From: Flavobacterium sp.
Lineage (GTDB): Bacteria > Bacteroidota > Bacteroidia > Flavobacteriales > Flavobacteriaceae
DNA length: 64,000 nucleotides
NCBI GenBank assembly: GCA_012837155.1
Contig: CP051546.1
Span: 2,106,140-2,170,139, forward strand
Reading direction: 5' to 3'
Shown here: in pieces, positions 1-9,608 of the stretch
Numbering within the stretch: position 1 is the first letter of the stretch
Layout: each line of letters starts with the position of its first letter
Translations under genes and position numbers: made by a program
The notes under the pieces: generated by a model
Database searches by the model: none
Told to the model about the DNA's origin: nothing
What the model saw: only the letters and a program-made list of their open reading frames with translations

Positions 1-200
1 CTCCTTTTGACAAACTTAACTCATCAATTCCTAGATTTTCACCTATATTCTGAGGATAAATCAAATAATCTTCGGAGTGATTGAACTGATCCCAATCCTT
101 AAATCCACTAACTTTTTTCTTGTAATGGCGTTGCAATAAATTGGCTTTGACTCCGTAATAACTGGCGATATTACTTATCGTATCTTCTCGGGTCTCGACC
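1..200 (-). pseudogene. ISAon1-type transposase, second ORF, partial
   Basis: Translation of the minus strand gives a reading frame with the words SNIASYYGVKANLLQRHY, FKDWDQ and NIGENLGIDELSLSKG, running off the left edge. This is the N-terminal part of the DDE-transposase half of two-ORF insertion sequences of the kind annotated ISAon1 in Bacteroidota. It overlaps the 3' end of the small upstream ORF, the usual arrangement for these elements. Only about 65 codons are visible, so it cannot be judged intact. The element is cut on its other side by the truncated IS91-type copy starting near 610. The family name comes from memory of similar proteins. Confidence 0.6.
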
Positions 201-572
201 TGTATCTTTTAAAAAATCAGAAAGTTCAACGGTCAATTTTGAACCTTCTGCTATAAAAGTATAATCACTTTTAACTTCTATTGATTTATCAAATTTATTT
301 CGCCATCGACGCCTTCTAATGCCTAAATAAACCGCCTTTCCTCTAATTGGAAAGTCTTGAATTAAAGTTCGTTCGTAGAATCCTTTTGACTCAAATTCAT
401 TCAAATCATAATTATTTGGCAGTATGTTTTTCTCATCTAAATAAATGAATAAACAGTCTTTCTTTGTATGTAAATCTCCTAACTCTTTGAAATCGACAAT
501 ATCAAAATGTATCAATAGCCCTTCTGGTAAAAGGAAGAAAAAATTGAAAAATCCATTTGTTTTTTTAGACAA
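171..572 (-). CDS. ISAon1-type transposase N-terminal protein
   Basis: This 133-residue protein has the pattern LLPEGLL near its start, then FESKGFYERTLIQDFPIRG and YLGIRRRRWRNKFD, ending in a charged tail. It matches the small first ORF of ISAon1-like two-ORF elements, thought to be the DNA-binding subunit of the transposase. Its stop overlaps the second ORF, which runs off the window. Its 5' end lies about 40 bp from the broken IS91-type copy. It is probably a remnant carried in or beside the leftmost cassette. The start codon is not certain. Confidence 0.6.
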   Translation of the reverse strand: MSKKTNGFFNFFFLLPEGLLIHFDIVDFKELGDLHTKKDCLFIYLDEKNILPNNYDLNEFESKGFYERTLIQDFPIRGKAVYLGIRRRRWRNKFDKSIEVKSDYTFIAEGSKLTVELSDFLKDTGRDPRRYDK

Positions 573-609
573 ATTTAGAACTTCTCCCCAACTTTTTTAT
601 GTGAGCCGA

Positions 610-1200
610 AAAAAACTTCCCGTGGTACTTAGTAAGGAAGAAGTTTGGGCTATGCTTCAAAGTGCCAAACTACTCAAACACAAAATTCTCATTGGTTTAC
701 TTTATGGCTGTGGACTTCGTTGTATGGAAGCCAGAAATGTTCGTTTACAGGATTTGGATTTCGATAGAAAACAACTCAAAGTCGTTCAAGGCAAAGGTAA
801 AAAAGACCGCTATGTTCCGCTTTCGGTGCATTTAATCCGAGGTTTAAAAAAATATATCGAAGCCGAAAAATCCCAAGATTATCTCTTCAATGGTCAACCT
901 ATCGAAAGGGCTGGAGGCGATTTTGATTCACGGTATTCCCAGCGTGGCGTGCAATGGGCAGTTAGACAAGTTGCCAAAGCGGCAGGTGTGAAAAAAGAAG
1001 TACATACCCACACGCTTCGGCACAGCTATGCCACGCATTTGCTCGAAGACGGTATGGATATTATGACCCTTAAAGATCTTTTAGGACATCAAAATATCGA
1101 AACCACGATGGAATATCTGCACATTGCCCAACTCGAGAGTCAGCGCATTTTTAGTCCACTCGATACTCTTTTTGCAAAATGCAGCCGCTCTTTGAAGTAG
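610..1200 (+). pseudogene. Tyrosine recombinase of IS91-type element, 5' truncated
   Basis: From about 610 the frame encodes KLPVVLSKEEVWAMLQ through the stop at 1200, identical to the catalytic domain of the complete copy at 7560-8515. Catalytic residues are visible: Arg in YGCGLRCMEAR, Lys in GKGKKDR, HTLRHSYATH, LGHQN and the Tyr in TTMEYLH. About 120 N-terminal residues are missing, replaced by unrelated ISAon1-side sequence, so the core-binding domain is gone. An open frame upstream back to 445 is a chimera and not a real start. The 3' end overlaps the transposase by 22 bases. Confidence 0.8.
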
Positions 1201-2294
1201 CCGATGTACTGCGAAAAATTGGTTCCAAAATCGAAAACTATGGATTGAATACTTGGCAACTCCGCACGCTTTCTGCCATAAAAAAATGCAGAACCGCAGA
1301 ACTAGGTGGTCATATAGATGCTTGCGATAGTTGTGGCAATCTCTCCATAAGCTATAACTCTTGCCGCAATCGGCATTGCCCAAAGTGTCAGGGTAAAAAC
1401 AGGGAAGATTGGATAGCCAAAAGAGAAACGGAACTCTTACCAGTACCTTATTTCCACGTAGTTTTCACTTTGCCCGAGGCAATCAATTCTTTGGCGATGC
1501 ACCAGTCCAAAATCGTGTACGATACCTTGTTTGAAGCCTCTTGGGAAACGCTACAACAATTTGGAAAATCCAAAGAAATGCAAATGGGAATGATTGCCGT
1601 TTTGCACACTTGGGGGCAGCAATTGAGTTTGCATCCACACCTGCATTGCATTGTGCCAGGAGGCGGAGTGGATAAAAATGGAATTTGGAAAAACAGCCGA
1701 CTCGATGGCAAGTTTCTGTTTTCGGTAAAGGCATTATCCAAGGTTTTTAGGGCTAAATATTGTGAAAAGCTAAAAACAAAAAATCCGATTGGTTATGAGC
1801 AAATCCGTCAGGATTTATGGCAAAAACCGTGGGTGGTATTTGCCAAGAAACCTTTTGGAAATCCGAAATCGGTGGTGGAATATTTAGGAAGATATACCCA
1901 CAAAATTGCTATTAGCAACCATCGAATCAAAGATATTAGTGACCAAAACGTCACTTTTGATTATAAGAATTATCGAATGGCGGGAGTCAAAAAACAAATG
2001 ACACTCACCCATCAGGAGTTTATCAGGCGGTTTGCCTTGCATATTTTGCCCAAAGGTTTTGTAAAAATCCGCCATCATGGTTTTTTGAGTAGCACTTGGA
2101 AACGTCAAAAATTGAGGCTTTTACAGGAGAAACTTCTAGTTAAGGTCTTGGAAAAAGCAGAAAAGAAACCCTTTTTACCAAAGTGCCCTTGTTGTAAAAC
2201 GGGTAATTTGCATCGAATTGTGGTTTTTGACCAGCGTGGTCCGCCTGCTTGGTATCTTGGCAGTGGCCAAAACCCGATTCCCCGTGAAAGTTAA
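1179..2294 (+). CDS. IS91 family transposase (HUH type), copy 1, intact
   Basis: This 371-residue protein is a rolling-circle-type transposase. An N-terminal zinc ribbon (CDSCGNLSISYNSC, then CPKC) at about residues 48-70 is followed by the HUH metal-binding motif LHPHLHCIVPGGG near residue 150. A conserved tyrosine region, VVEYLGRYTHK, lies near 235, and there is a second C-terminal zinc finger (CPCCKTGN). HUH transposases nick one strand and stay attached through tyrosine. The start overlaps the preceding recombinase gene, suggesting translational coupling. This copy is uninterrupted, unlike the copy at 8494, so it could supply transposase for both. Confidence 0.9.
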   Translation: MQPLFEVADVLRKIGSKIENYGLNTWQLRTLSAIKKCRTAELGGHIDACDSCGNLSISYNSCRNRHCPKCQGKNREDWIAKRETELLPVPYFHVVFTLPEAINSLAMHQSKIVYDTLFEASWETLQQFGKSKEMQMGMIAVLHTWGQQLSLHPHLHCIVPGGGVDKNGIWKNSRLDGKFLFSVKALSKVFRAKYCEKLKTKNPIGYEQIRQDLWQKPWVVFAKKPFGNPKSVVEYLGRYTHKIAISNHRIKDISDQNVTFDYKNYRMAGVKKQMTLTHQEFIRRFALHILPKGFVKIRHHGFLSSTWKRQKLRLLQEKLLVKVLEKAEKKPFLPKCPCCKTGNLHRIVVFDQRGPPAWYLGSGQNPIPRES

Positions 2295-2373
2295 TTTTAT
2301 GGGTAAGGGATTTTATGCCCATAAGTGAAGGAAAACACAAGAAAACCAAACTTAACTACCTCAAAAAAAAAAA

Positions 2374-2393
2374 AAGAGGCACACTTGCCTCTT
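2374..2393 (-). terminator. Hairpin terminator for leftward transcripts
   Basis: AAGAGGC and GCCTCTT form a 7-bp stem with a 6-base loop. On the plus strand a run of A precedes it, so on the minus strand the stem is followed by a T run. A diverged version occurs at 9685-9705 in the second copy. Confidence 0.6.
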
Positions 2394-2474
2394 GAAATTC
2401 TTCTTATTCTTTTATCGTAAACCCCATAAGGGATGGATTTGTAATCGGTGAGCCTGTCCTGAGTTTATCGAAGG

Positions 2475-2532
2475 GTTCAACACGAGTTTCATTGTTGGCT
2501 CTGCGAGCCCAACGAAACTCTAGCTGTTGGCA
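2475..2532 (+). other. attC-like site a, short form (58 bp)
   Basis: Outer boxes are GTTCAAC (2475) and GTTGGCA (2526). The inner arms GAGTTTCATTG and CAACGAAACTC fold around a small GGCTC/GAGCC hairpin, with unpaired bases as in attC sites. It is near-identical to the site at 9763. Confidence 0.8.
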
Positions 2533-2642
2533 GAAGATTTTTTTGTCAATTTCGAAAATTTAGTTATATGACAAATTATAAAGTTGATAAATTACAATGC
2601 AAATTACAGGTAGAGAAATTATTATTTTCTCTTTAGCAAATA

Positions 2643-2858
2643 TCATATTAAATTTTTCTTTGTCGTAATAATAACACAATAATGAAAATATAATAAATAA
2701 AAACAAGCTATTGAAAACACAAGTTTTGTAACCCCAATTTTTCTAATTTCTCGGATAATTTCTAAATCTTCCGAAAAATAAGGGAATAAAACAGTTAATA
2801 AACAAAGTAAATTAATTGAATTATTAACATAAGGAATTAATTTTTTCATTTGAATCAT
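2643..2858 (-). CDS. Small membrane protein, unknown
   Basis: This 71-residue frame starts MIQMKKLIPYV and has two hydrophobic stretches, about residues 12-27 and 45-62, so a two-pass inner-membrane protein is plausible. It lies in cassette 1, 58 bp downstream of and parallel to the frameshifted lipoprotein gene. I do not recognise a family. The second methionine (position 4) is an alternative start. Support is limited to length, hydrophobic pattern and matching strand. Confidence 0.4.
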   Translation of the reverse strand: MIQMKKLIPYVNNSINLLCLLTVLFPYFSEDLEIIREIRKIGVTKLVFSIACFYLLYFHYCVIITTKKNLI

Positions 2859-2916
2859 TTTTTTTTAAACAGGTTAAATTTTTCGAATTATAGATTTCGA
2901 GAATAGCTAAAATAAT

Positions 2917-3572
2917 TTATTCTGGGCATTGACTTCTACACTTTTCAAAAGTTCTTACACAGGCCGCCTGTGCTCTATAATGAGCTAACCATCCTGCAAA
3001 AGCAGTTGCAGCTGCACCAAGTGGATTTCCTGTGTAAAATGCTACTGCACTAACACTGAAAGTGTCTCTTAAGTTGGCATTAGACATTCTGTCGCAGTAA
3101 ACAGCGTCATTAATACAACCATTAAAACAATTTCCTTGAATTTTGGCTGTGTTTTTTGTTTTTTTAATAGATGTTGCAAATTTACTTTCTGTAATTTGAT
3201 TTAAAATTTCATCAAGTTCTCCTTTTTCAGATTTTAAAAGTATTAAAAAAACATTTCATTATCCTTAAATATCTTTAGATGCAATTCATTTAATTCAGTA
3301 TAACTTTTTGATGCACTTTCTAATGAACTGAATTTTGTTTTTCCAATATTTTCCTTTAAATACTTTTTAGTATTGATTTCACTTTGAAAAACACTATTAT
3401 TTTCAATTCCAGATTTATCTAAAAAATCATTGGCTTTGATTTCAAAACTTTTAAAATCTTCGGAATTTATCATTTTAAAATACTCGTTTTCTAAAGTTGT
3501 ATCCATAATTTGTTGGTCACGACTACAGGAAACTAAAAAAACGATTGTTAAAAACAAAACTAACTTTCTCAT
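2917..3572 (-). pseudogene. Lipoprotein with cysteine-rich C-terminus, one frameshift
   Basis: The first frame (3572-3243) begins MRKLVLFLTIVFLVSCSRDQ, a signal peptide with lipobox cysteine, so the product should be an exported lipoprotein. It stops after FKDNEMFF at a run of seven A. Shifting one base there opens a frame that continues EKGELDEILNQI, then CFNGCINDAVYCDRMS and CVRTFEKCRSQCPE, ending at 2917. The repeated cysteines and the glycine/alanine segment GNPLGAAATAFAGWLAHY look like a genuine C-terminal domain. I do not recognise the family. It is the main gene of cassette 1. The break is more likely a homopolymer error than real decay. Confidence 0.6.
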
Positions 3573-3779
3573 AATATAAATTTCTTCCCTTTTTGGAAAT
3601 GTGGACTACCACAGGACGATAACTTTAGGTACTATTTTAAATTGTTAGATTAAATTGTACCGCCCCGTTGGCATACTTTTGTTTTATTACCGTGTTAAAT
3701 GAATAACCGTTTCCTTCTTTTCTTGAATAAATCAAAGTTTTTCAAGTGTTTTTTCGGACAACGTTGGTCATAAATTTTC

Positions 3780-3912
3780 TGCCAACGTCCCGCCGCTTGG
3801 CGAGGTTGGGGACTAAATTAAGATTTAATTTTCGGTTGAGCACAATTTTCCAAGTACAAGACCAACTTTAAATTATGCCTAAAACCCCAATCTAGCCAAA
3901 CGGCTGTTATAG
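3780..3912 (+). other. attC-like site b (133 bp)
   Basis: Outer boxes are TGCCAAC and GTTATAG. Arms CGCCGCTTGGCGAGGTTGGGG and CCCCAATCTAGCCAAACGG pair imperfectly around a roughly 70-base loop containing TTTCGGTT and a CCAACTT motif shared with sites c, h and m. Confidence 0.8.
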
Positions 3913-3918
3913 CACGTA

Positions 3919-4644
3919 TTATGGCGTTTCGTTTGGCTCCCAATCATTATAGAAATTCCAAAACACATCGCCAACTTTCTTAATTTCAAATTCTAGTTCT
4001 TCTCTAACTTTATTTCTAAAATCTATTGTAAATATACCTTTGTTGTCACACATATTTATGAGTTTAATTTTTAAACTGAAATCAGATTGTGTTTTTTCGA
4101 GAAGAATGCCTTTGGCTCTACAATTTCCATTATAATAGAGTTTTTCTTGTTCATCGTCTATGAACGTTCTAAGATATTTAAAGGTCAAGGTATCACCAAC
4201 TTTGAATTTTATGAAAGTTTCATTATATTCTGCTTCAGTTCTCTTTCTTATTTCTTCCCAATATACTTTATACGGTTTGATTTGTTCATCCAACTTAATT
4301 TCTTTTTTGTTGAGCTTTCGATGAAATGATGTTATGATTATAGACGAAATGTCATCAAGAGCGTAAATTCCAATTTCATCAAATGATTTTTCCAGTTTTG
4401 GATTACCATGCCTTAACCAAACGTTCCGAATGAACATTCCATAGCTGAGATGTAAACTTGATACCGCAGTTCTTTCATCTTTGGATTTAAATGTTTGCTT
4501 TTCGGCATCAGTCCATTTATACTCCATATAATCTAAAGCATCATTTAAACTTTCAGGTAAATATTTTTCAGGATAGCTTTTCGGTTTTTCCTGTGAAAAT
4601 AGGACACCGTTAATTAAAAGAAATATGATTGGGAGCAGTTTCAT
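3919..4644 (-). CDS. DUF6794-like exported protein
   Basis: This 241-residue protein has an N-terminal signal peptide (MKLLPIIFLLINGVLFS). The following region contains LPESLNDALDYMEYKW, SYGMFIRNVWLRHG, FDEIGIYALDDISSIIIT and LDEQIKPYKVYWEE. That order of motifs fits the DUF6794 family as I remember it; function is unknown. The second half, with an FKVGDTLTFKYLRTF segment, looks like a separate beta domain. The gene fills cassette 2 almost completely: its stop is 6 bases from the left site and its ATG 9 bases from the right site. There is no room for a private promoter outside the palindromes. Confidence 0.75.
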   Translation of the reverse strand: MKLLPIIFLLINGVLFSQEKPKSYPEKYLPESLNDALDYMEYKWTDAEKQTFKSKDERTAVSSLHLSYGMFIRNVWLRHGNPKLEKSFDEIGIYALDDISSIIITSFHRKLNKKEIKLDEQIKPYKVYWEEIRKRTEAEYNETFIKFKVGDTLTFKYLRTFIDDEQEKLYYNGNCRAKGILLEKTQSDFSLKIKLINMCDNKGIFTIDFRNKVREELEFEIKKVGDVFWNFYNDWEPNETP

Positions 4645-4652
4645 AATATGTG

Positions 4653-4785
4653 CTATAACGTTTGGCCGCTTGGCGATGTGGCGGATTAAGGAAGCCTAGA
4701 CTTTCGGTTAATAACTGAACTTTCAGACACAAAACCAACTTCAAATTAAGCCTAAACCCGCCATATTGCCAAACGGCGGTTACAG
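4653..4785 (+). other. attC-like site c (133 bp)
   Basis: Outer boxes are CTATAAC and GTTACAG. Arms CCGCTTGGCGATGTGGCGG and CCGCCATATTGCCAAACGG pair. The loop carries the shared words AGCCTA, TTTCGGTTAA and ACAAAACCAACTTCAAAT. Confidence 0.85.
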
Positions 4786-4971
4786 GAAGCCTTTTTGGAT
4801 TTTTCACTTTTTTACACCTAGTTTTGGTTTACAATAGCAAGTTTTTTTTTCACTATTTCAATTTTTATAAAGGGAGTAGTTGGGAAAAAATTTTAAATTT
4901 TAATAAAAGTAGGTTTTAGTTGTTTAAACTCCACCTTTATTTTTGATTAACAGTCAAATCGTTCTAAAAGG

Positions 4972-5007
4972 AAAAAGGTGTTTGGGAGAATCACAAACAC
5001 CTTTTTA
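4972..5007 (-). terminator. Rho-independent terminator after type IX cargo gene
   Basis: AAAAAGGTGTTTG and CAAACACCTTTTT form a near-perfect stem with a loop of about 9 bases, 15 bases beyond the stop codon at 5022 in the direction of transcription. Confidence 0.8.
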
Positions 5008-5021
5008 TAGCTTTTATTTCT

Positions 5022-6629
5022 TTATTCTACAATGATCCGATGACTCTCGGTTTGACCATCTAAAATTATTTTGAGAATATAAACTCCCTTTGGTACGCCT
5101 TGAACACTAAAAGTAGTATCAATATTGCTAATTTCAATATTTTTAACAACAGTTCCGTTTATGTTTACAAGCTGTCCTTTATATGTCTGGCTTAAGGTGC
5201 TATAAGAGTTGTTCAACACAACATTTACAATGTCTTTTGATGGATTAGGATAGACCATAAATGTATTTTGTTCTTGTTCATCAATTATTTCTTTTTTGTT
5301 TTTACTTGCTAATCTTTGCAGTCCTCCGCCACTTCCGACAAAAGTTCTATTTACACTGGTAGTTCCACAACTACTTATTGCTGTTGCTTTCACTTGTGTT
5401 CTACAAGTGCTACTAGAATAAAGTAATCTAGCTGTTTTTCCTAATGGAAATAATCTGCCACAGTTTGTTGGATTAGTAGAAACGATTTCCCAAACAACAT
5501 TTGTAATATTTTGAGCATTAATATCGCTTAATTCTATACCACCTCCATTTGTGTAACTTAATCCTTGCAAAATTAAATCCATCCTACCACCTCCTGTTTG
5601 TTGTATTGCAATATCAAAATGTGGTTTTCCGACTCCTATCAGCTTTGTGATTGTTGTCTTCTGACCACAGCTATTTGTGATTTCAGCATTTAAATTGCAG
5701 GATCCAACCGATAATGCAGTAAGAGTTACTTGGGAATTTGAAGCTCCACTAACGGATGCTATTGATGGATTAGAACTACTCCAAGAAATAGTACTATTGG
5801 GATCGGGGTTGCCAATTGTGAAGGTTGAAGCTGTTTGTGTATTACAAAACAGATCGATTCCAGTAATTATTGCAGAGGTTGTAAATGGTACTATGTTTAC
5901 AGTACAGGTTTTTGTTGGTTGTGAAACTCCATTAATAAATGGATATACAGTTACATTTGATACTAATGAAGTTACCGAATTAGGAGTCAATGTAATAGAA
6001 TTTGTAGAACTTGCAACAAGTGACCAACCACTATAACTCCATTGGTACGTTACTGTAGAACCGCTAGGAATGTTGGCTGGACTAACAGTAAAAGTTCTTG
6101 CACTTGTGTCTCCACAAGAAAGGCTTAAATTTGTTGGAGAAAATGAGAAACTTGGCAAAAGAGTTTTTGTTATTGTGAAATTGCAAGTTGATCTATATTC
6201 TGTACCTCCGCTTGACTTAAAAACAACAAATAGAGTGCCACCAGAAGCATTAAAGTCGGCAGAATTTATCGAAAAACTTGCTGTTGTTGAATATGTGCCA
6301 TTACCACTTGAAGGTTGATTCCAAAATGTTTCTTGAATCTGTACCCAACTTTTTTCTACTCTCGAATCTGAAGAAGATTTTTGAGTATAAACACGCAAAT
6401 CACTTAAACCAACAACTTGACTGTTTGGCTTGCTTAAGTTTATTCCTAAATTTATTGAAGTACTGGTACTTGATGCTAAATCTATATTTCCGCAATTTGC
6501 TGCTGAAATTGTAGATTGACCATTGTTTGTATATTGCAAATTTTGCATACTTACTGATACTTGAGAATAAGTGCTAAAACTAATTAAAAGTATTGCAACA
6601 AATTGTAAAAACTGTATTTTGTTTTTCAT
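5022..6629 (-). CDS. Secreted Ig-like protein with type IX sorting domain
   Basis: This 535-residue protein starts with a signal peptide (MKNKIQFLQFVAILLISFSTYSQ). The middle, about residues 150-430, is serine/threonine-rich with repeated beta-sandwich-like segments (SLSCGDTSARTFTVSPANIPSG; SVSGASNSQVTLTALSVGSC). The last 80 residues contain FMVYPNPSKDIVNVVLNN and VPKGVYILKIILDGQ, the hallmark of a type A C-terminal domain sorted by the type IX secretion system. It is therefore likely exported to the cell surface. It forms a two-gene unit with the beta-barrel gene upstream (12 bp gap), both inside cassette 3. Cell-surface binding or adhesion is a guess. Confidence 0.85.
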   Translation of the reverse strand: MKNKIQFLQFVAILLISFSTYSQVSVSMQNLQYTNNGQSTISAANCGNIDLASSTSTSINLGINLSKPNSQVVGLSDLRVYTQKSSSDSRVEKSWVQIQETFWNQPSSGNGTYSTTASFSINSADFNASGGTLFVVFKSSGGTEYRSTCNFTITKTLLPSFSFSPTNLSLSCGDTSARTFTVSPANIPSGSTVTYQWSYSGWSLVASSTNSITLTPNSVTSLVSNVTVYPFINGVSQPTKTCTVNIVPFTTSAIITGIDLFCNTQTASTFTIGNPDPNSTISWSSSNPSIASVSGASNSQVTLTALSVGSCNLNAEITNSCGQKTTITKLIGVGKPHFDIAIQQTGGGRMDLILQGLSYTNGGGIELSDINAQNITNVVWEIVSTNPTNCGRLFPLGKTARLLYSSSTCRTQVKATAISSCGTTSVNRTFVGSGGGLQRLASKNKKEIIDEQEQNTFMVYPNPSKDIVNVVLNNSYSTLSQTYKGQLVNINGTVVKNIEISNIDTTFSVQGVPKGVYILKIILDGQTESHRIIVE

Positions 6630-6641
6630 CTTAATTGTTTT

Positions 6642-7211
6642 TTAAAAGATTATTATTTTTTTTTCTAAATGTATTTGAAAACCAATACCAACTGTAAAAT
6701 TATTAGATTTTACATCTGAATTAAACTTTGATGAATCATAATTAAGGGAGAGTTCGAGAGCAACGCTACTATTAAAAAAAATAGCTGTCCCTCCTTTAAG
6801 AGTATATCCACTGCTTTTATTTGACCCACCTGATTCGCTTTTACCTTTGCTAAAACCATAACTCGTCTGTAAAAAGGGGTTAATGATTTTTGCAGATTCT
6901 CTGAAATAATATCTCACAAAAGGCGAAATGCTATAACTGTGACTATTATTGTTAGCACCCGATGGGTTTGAGAAGTTAAAACCTACAGTCGTTCCAAGTG
7001 CAAAATTATCTACAATAAAATAGCCTAAATTTGGAGAAATAGTTAAAGCATTCCCAGTTTGAGTAGTTACAGTGTTATTGCTTTCAAATGTACTTTTATA
7101 ATTTGTAAAGTTTCCACTTCCACCTACCATCCAATTTCCTTTTGTAATTTGAGAATTTGCAGAAATAGTAAATAAAATTGTTGCGATAAAAAAGAGTTTA
7201 ATTGTTTTCAT
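6642..7211 (-). CDS. Outer-membrane beta-barrel protein
   Basis: I choose the start at 7211 (MKTIKLFFIATILFTISANSQ), which gives a clean signal peptide; the open frame extends further upstream but without one. The mature part, about 168 residues, alternates hydrophobic and polar residues and has the OmpA/porin-like pattern WMVGGSGNFTNYKS, LTISPNLGYFIVDNFALGTTVGF, SYSISPFVRYYF and YTLKGGTAIFF, ending with aromatic beta strands. This fits an eight-stranded outer-membrane barrel of the Bacteroidota beta-barrel group. It is the first gene of cassette 3, followed 12 bp later by the type IX cargo gene. Confidence 0.75.
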   Translation of the reverse strand: MKTIKLFFIATILFTISANSQITKGNWMVGGSGNFTNYKSTFESNNTVTTQTGNALTISPNLGYFIVDNFALGTTVGFNFSNPSGANNNSHSYSISPFVRYYFRESAKIINPFLQTSYGFSKGKSESGGSNKSSGYTLKGGTAIFFNSSVALELSLNYDSSKFNSDVKSNNFTVGIGFQIHLEKKIIIF

Positions 7212-7362
7212 AATTGTAATTGGTTTAAAAAATGTTAAATAAAGATAATTGTGTTTTCTTTTTGGTGGGCTATTGTCTTGCAGTAGCATTTTTTTAGTAA
7301 TTTCATAATGGCAAAACGTTTTTAAAGATTCCTTTTTAGCAGTTTTTTTGCGCAAAGGTTTC

Positions 7363-7495
7363 CTGTAACGTTCGAGTGCTTGCCGTTCGGTGGAAATTTC
7401 AAGACCGAAGATAACAAAAATTAATAAACATTAAATAAGCCGAAATATTTCGGACACAACCCAATCCTGCCACTGACGGCAAACACTTGTTGAAC
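7363..7495 (+). other. attC-like site d (133 bp)
   Basis: Outer boxes are CTGTAAC and GTTGAAC. Arms GAGTGCTTGCCGTTCGGTGG and CCTGCCACTGACGGCAAACACTT pair. Confidence 0.8.
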
Positions 7496-7559
7496 TAAAC
7501 CTTCGGTAGCGCTTTACTAGATTTAGTATCTTACGAAGATAATTAAAAAAACGTAAAGT

Positions 7560-8515
7560 ATGACTACAAAAAAAAGAATGCAGAAGATTTAAGAGAAAAC
7601 AAAATACTGAATCAAGCCAAACGGGAAGTTCCAGGATTTGAGGGGCTTTTAAATCGTTTTGAGCGAACGGTTTCTGTTTTAGGCAGAAGCCAAAGTACTT
7701 TTAACAATTATTCCCGTCACGTGGCGGCAATCTCGCTCTATTTTGGTAAAATCCCGACCGAACTAGATCCCGAACAAGTGCAGGACTATTTGTTTTACCA
7801 ACAGAAAAAATCCAAAACACCCTCTCAAACTTATTTTAAACACTGCGTTTATGGCCTTCGGTTTTTACTTAAATCCGAAGGATTACCTTATGAATACCTG
7901 CGATTGCCCTCGATAAAACACGAGAAAAAACTTCCCGTGGTACTTAGTAAGGAAGAAGTTTGGGCTATGCTTCAAAGTGCCAAACTACTCAAACACAAAA
8001 TTCTCATTGGTTTACTTTATGGCTGTGGACTTCGTTGTATGGAAGCCAGAAATGTTCGTTTACAGGATTTGGATTTCGATAGAAAACAACTCAAAGTCGT
8101 TCAAGGCAAAGGTAAAAAAGACCGCTATGTTCCGCTTTCGGTGCATTTAATCCGAGGTTTAAAAAAATATATCGAAGCCGAAAAATCCCAAGATTATCTC
8201 TTCAATGGTCAACCTATCGAAAGGGCTGGAGGCGATTTTGATTCACGGTATTCCCAGCGTGGCGTGCAATGGGCAGTTAGACAAGTTGCCAAAGCGGCAG
8301 GTGTGAAAAAAGAAGTACATACCCACACGCTTCGGCACAGCTATGCCACGCATTTGCTCGAAGACGGTATGGATATTATGACCCTTAAAGATCTTTTAGG
8401 ACATCAAAATATCGAAACCACGATGGAATATCTGCACATTGCCCAACTCGAGAGTCAGCGCATTTTTAGTCCACTCGATACTCTTTTTGCAAAATGCAGC
8501 CGCTCTTTGAAGTAG
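7560..8515 (+). CDS. Tyrosine recombinase of IS91-type element (copy 2), one frameshift near the start
   Basis: The long open frame begins at 7721, but homology-like sequence continues upstream: EVPGFEGLLNRFERTVSVLGRS and STFNNYSRHV are in the same frame. An ATG at 7560 would join it if the run of eight A at about 7567 were nine. The full protein would be about 318 residues. The N-terminal SAM-like core-binding domain (to about residue 130) is followed by the catalytic domain with YGCGLRCMEAR, GKGKKDR, HTLRHSYATH, LGHQN and TTMEYLH. The C-terminal tail FSPLDTLF resembles the tail of integron integrases. It overlaps the transposase by 22 bases. Confidence 0.8.
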
Positions 8516-9608
8516 CCGATGTACTGCGAAAAATTGGTTCCAAAATCGAAAACTATGGATTGAATACTTGGCAACTCCGCACGCTTTCTGCCATAAAAAA
8601 ATGCAGAACCGCAGAACTAGGTGGTCATATAGATACTTGCGATAGTTGTGGCAATCTCTCCATAAGCTATAACTCTTGCCGCAATCGGCATTGCCCAAAG
8701 TGTCAGGGTAAAAACAGGGAAGATTGGATAGCCAAAAGAGAAACGGAACTCTTACCAGTACCTTATTTCCACGTAGTTTTCACTTTGCCCGAGGCAATCA
8801 ATTCTTTGGCGATGCACCAGTCCAAAATCGTGTACGATACCTTGTTTGAAGCCTCTTGGGAAACGCTACAACAATTTGGAAAATCCAAAGAAATGCAAAT
8901 GGGAATGATTGCCGTTTTGCACACTTGGGGGCAGCAATTGAGTTTGCATCCACACCTGCATTGCATTGTGCCAGGAGGCGGAGTGGATAAAAATGGAATT
9001 TGGAAAAACAGCCGACTCGATGGCAAGTTTCTGTTTTCGGTAAAGGCATTATCCAAGGTTTTTAGGGCTAAATATTGTGAAAAGCTAAAAACAAAAATCC
9101 GATTGGTTATGAGCAAATCCGTCAGGATTTATGGCAAAAACCGTGGGTGGTATTTGCCAAGAAACCTTTTGGAAATCCGAAATCGGTGGTGGAATATTTA
9201 GGAAGATATACCCACAAAATTGCTATTAGCAACCATCGAATCAAAGATATTAGTGACCAAAACGTCACTTTTGATTATAAGAATTATCGAATGGCGGGAG
9301 TCAAAAAACAAATGACACTCACCCATCAGGAGTTTATCAGGCGGTTTGCCTTGCATATTTTGCCCAAAGGTTTTGTAAAAATCCGCCATCATGGTTTTTT
9401 GAGTAGCACTTGGAAACGTCAAAAATTGAGGCTTTTACAGGAGAAACTTCTAGTTAAGGTCTTGGAAAAAGCAGAAAAGAAACCCTTTTTACCAAAGTGC
9501 CCTTGTTGTAAAACGGGTAATTTGCATCGAATTGTGGTTTTTGACCAGCGTGGTCCGCCTGCTTGGTATCTTGGCAGTGGCCAAAACCCGATTCCCCGTG
9601 AAAGTTAA
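8494..9608 (+). pseudogene. IS91 family transposase, copy 2, frameshifted
   Basis: Same protein as at 1179-2294, but copy 2 has one A fewer in the run at about 9097 (ACAAAAATCC versus ACAAAAAATCC). The frame closes after about 235 residues and reopens at about 9147 with VFAKKPFGNPKSVVEYLGRYTHK. The HUH motif is in the first piece and the tyrosine region in the second. If the missing base is real, this copy makes no active enzyme on its own. If it is a homopolymer error, both copies are intact. Confidence 0.85.

Larger units (their letters stand above)
610..2355 (+). mobile_element. IS91-type element with tyrosine recombinase, copy 1, 5' truncated
   Basis: Positions about 610-2355 are nearly identical to 7924-9669. 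By eye I find one substitution (G at about 1318 versus A at about 8634) and one single-base indel in an A run (about 1780 versus 9097). The unit encodes a tyrosine recombinase overlapped by an IS91-family HUH transposase, both rightward. Copy 1 lacks the first part of the recombinase gene; its homology to copy 2 starts abruptly near 610. The right ends of both copies lose identity after CCAAACTTAA. IS91-like elements do not make target duplications, so the boundaries rest on this comparison. Confidence 0.8.

Noticed and set aside
445..1200. Open frame of 251 codons presented as a complete recombinase
   Set aside because: The first 55 codons are antisense to the ISAon1-type gene; only the part after about 610 matches the recombinase of copy 2, so it is a truncated gene with a chimeric leader.
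5677..6318. Plus-strand ORFs of 119 and 82 codons
   Set aside because: Both are antisense shadows of the serine/threonine-rich type IX cargo gene.
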